Shown here piece after piece: positions 6,458-6,988 of a DNA stretch of 6,988 bases. Both the position numbers and the translations under genes were made by a program. The stretch comes from Pseudomonadota bacterium (GTDB lineage Bacteria; Pseudomonadota; Alphaproteobacteria; Rhizobiales; Kaistiaceae), in the NCBI GenBank assembly GCA_023433185.1, contig JAEZEN010000345.1, positions 1 to 6,988 of the forward strand, given 5' to 3'. The number at the start of each line of letters is the position of its first letter. Position 1 is the stretch's first letter. The notes beneath the pieces were generated by a model that was given only the letters and a program-made list of their open reading frames with translations, was not told the DNA's origin and searched no databases.

Positions 6458-6587
6458 GCGCGCCATGCCGGATGGCATCCGTTCACGCTGCCGTCATCAT
6501 CGCCGTGCCTGACGCCGAATCGGCACATTTCGCCCTGAAGGAAAGAGATGAGGACGCATCCGTCAGGACGCGTCGCCCGGAAGAGGA

Positions 6588-6988
6588 ATGCCACCCGTCA
6601 TGCGCCACCGTCTTGCCGTCGTCCTGGTCTCCCTCGCCTGCCTCGCCGCCGCCCCCGCCAGCGCCGCAGGCGATCCGGAGGTCGTCCACGCGGTCGAAGT
6701 CGGCGACGCCGCAACCTATGCGGTCCGCTACTGGCGCGGCGGATCCTATGCCGGCACGCCGACGCCGGTGACCGCGGTGAGCTACGACCTCGATGTCGCG
6801 GTCAAGTCGGTGACGCCGGAAGCCATCATCGTGTCGGTGACGACCTCGGCCGTGGATCTGAACGTCGATGGCCGGCGCGTGCTCGCCCCCCCGGATTTCG
6901 ACAGTGCCATCTATCTCGCCGCCGACGGCATCCCGATCGACATCGCCATCACCCCCGACGGAATCGTCGGCGATGCCGAGGACTGGGA
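6588..6988 (+). CDS. Secreted protein of unknown function (3' end beyond window)
   Basis: An open frame runs to the window edge without a stop. The likely start is ATG at 6600 (MRHRLAVVLVSL) or the in-frame ATG at 6588, four codons earlier (MPPVMRHR). Purine-rich GGAAGAGGA just before 6588 fits 6600 at a long spacing and 6588 at a short one, so the choice is open. Numbered from 6600, residues 1-22 form a classical signal peptide with a probable cleavage after APASA. The mature part seen (about 107 residues) alternates hydrophobic and polar residues, for example AVSYDLDVAVKSVTPEAIIVSVTTSAVDLNV (60-90), suggesting beta strands in a periplasmic or exported protein. It has no Cys after the signal and no recognised motif. 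Third-position G+C bias is strong in this frame, supporting real coding. I do not recognise the family. It is divergent from the LysM/LytM gene, with 202 nt between the 6385 and 6588 starts. Confidence 0.72.
   Translation, partial: MPPVMRHRLAVVLVSLACLAAAPASAAGDPEVVHAVEVGDAATYAVRYWRGGSYAGTPTPVTAVSYDLDVAVKSVTPEAIIVSVTTSAVDLNVDGRRVLAPPDFDSAIYLAADGIPIDIAITPDGIVGDAEDW

Noticed and set aside
6443..6471. TTGACA at 6443-6448 on the plus strand as a -35 box for the secreted-protein gene.
   Set aside because: No -10-like hexamer appears 16-18 nt downstream; the sequence there is G+C-rich (around ATGCCGG).
6548..6988. An open plus-strand frame from ATG 6548 with a good AAGGAAAGAG upstream.
   Set aside because: The product is extremely Arg/Pro-rich, typical of an out-of-frame G+C-rich translation. 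The overlapping frame from 6588/6600 has a real signal peptide and better third-position bias.

Overview
This is a compact, G+C-rich (about two thirds by eye) stretch of bacterial chromosome. Its content and layout point to an alphaproteobacterium. The yajC-secD-secF-Mth938 (DUF498)-squalene/phytoene-synthase-like cluster, with a DUF815 ATPase and a LysM/LytM lipoprotein beside it, is a neighbourhood I associate with that class. I cannot name the genus. There are no RNA genes, mobile elements, CRISPR arrays or phage genes, and no gene-free stretch longer than about 300 bases.

Layout. From about 4034 leftwards to the window edge, a minus-strand operon runs yajC (3975-3637), secD (3599-1995), secF (1971-994), an Mth938/DUF498 protein (994-605) and a squalene/phytoene-synthase-like protein (577 to beyond base 1). 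All gaps are 37 nt or less, and secF overlaps the next gene by one base. A sigma70-type promoter (TTGCAA, 16 nt, TATAGT) sits just upstream of yajC. Divergent from it on the plus strand is a DUF815 AAA+-like ATPase (4192-5061), probably starting at a TTG behind a strong Shine-Dalgarno. Converging on that is a minus-strand lipoprotein (6385-5120) with two LysM domains and a C-terminal LytM/M23 domain whose zinc ligands are mostly replaced, as in NlpD-type amidase activators. At the right edge a plus-strand gene for a secreted protein of unknown function starts at 6588 or 6600 and runs off the window.

How they work together. YajC, SecD and SecF form the accessory module of the SecYEG translocon, which uses the proton-motive force to drive late steps of export and membrane-protein insertion. 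The two genes after secF resemble the human mitochondrial complex I assembly factors NDUFAF3 (Mth938 fold) and NDUFAF6 (squalene/phytoene synthase fold). Their place in a Sec operon suggests a membrane-protein assembly role rather than isoprenoid synthesis. The LysM/LytM lipoprotein probably acts on septal peptidoglycan by activating an amidase.

I found no clearly novel system. The points most worth following are the paired NDUFAF3/NDUFAF6-like genes, the apparent loss of catalytic residues in both the synthase-like protein and the LytM protein, and the uncharacterised ATPase and secreted protein.
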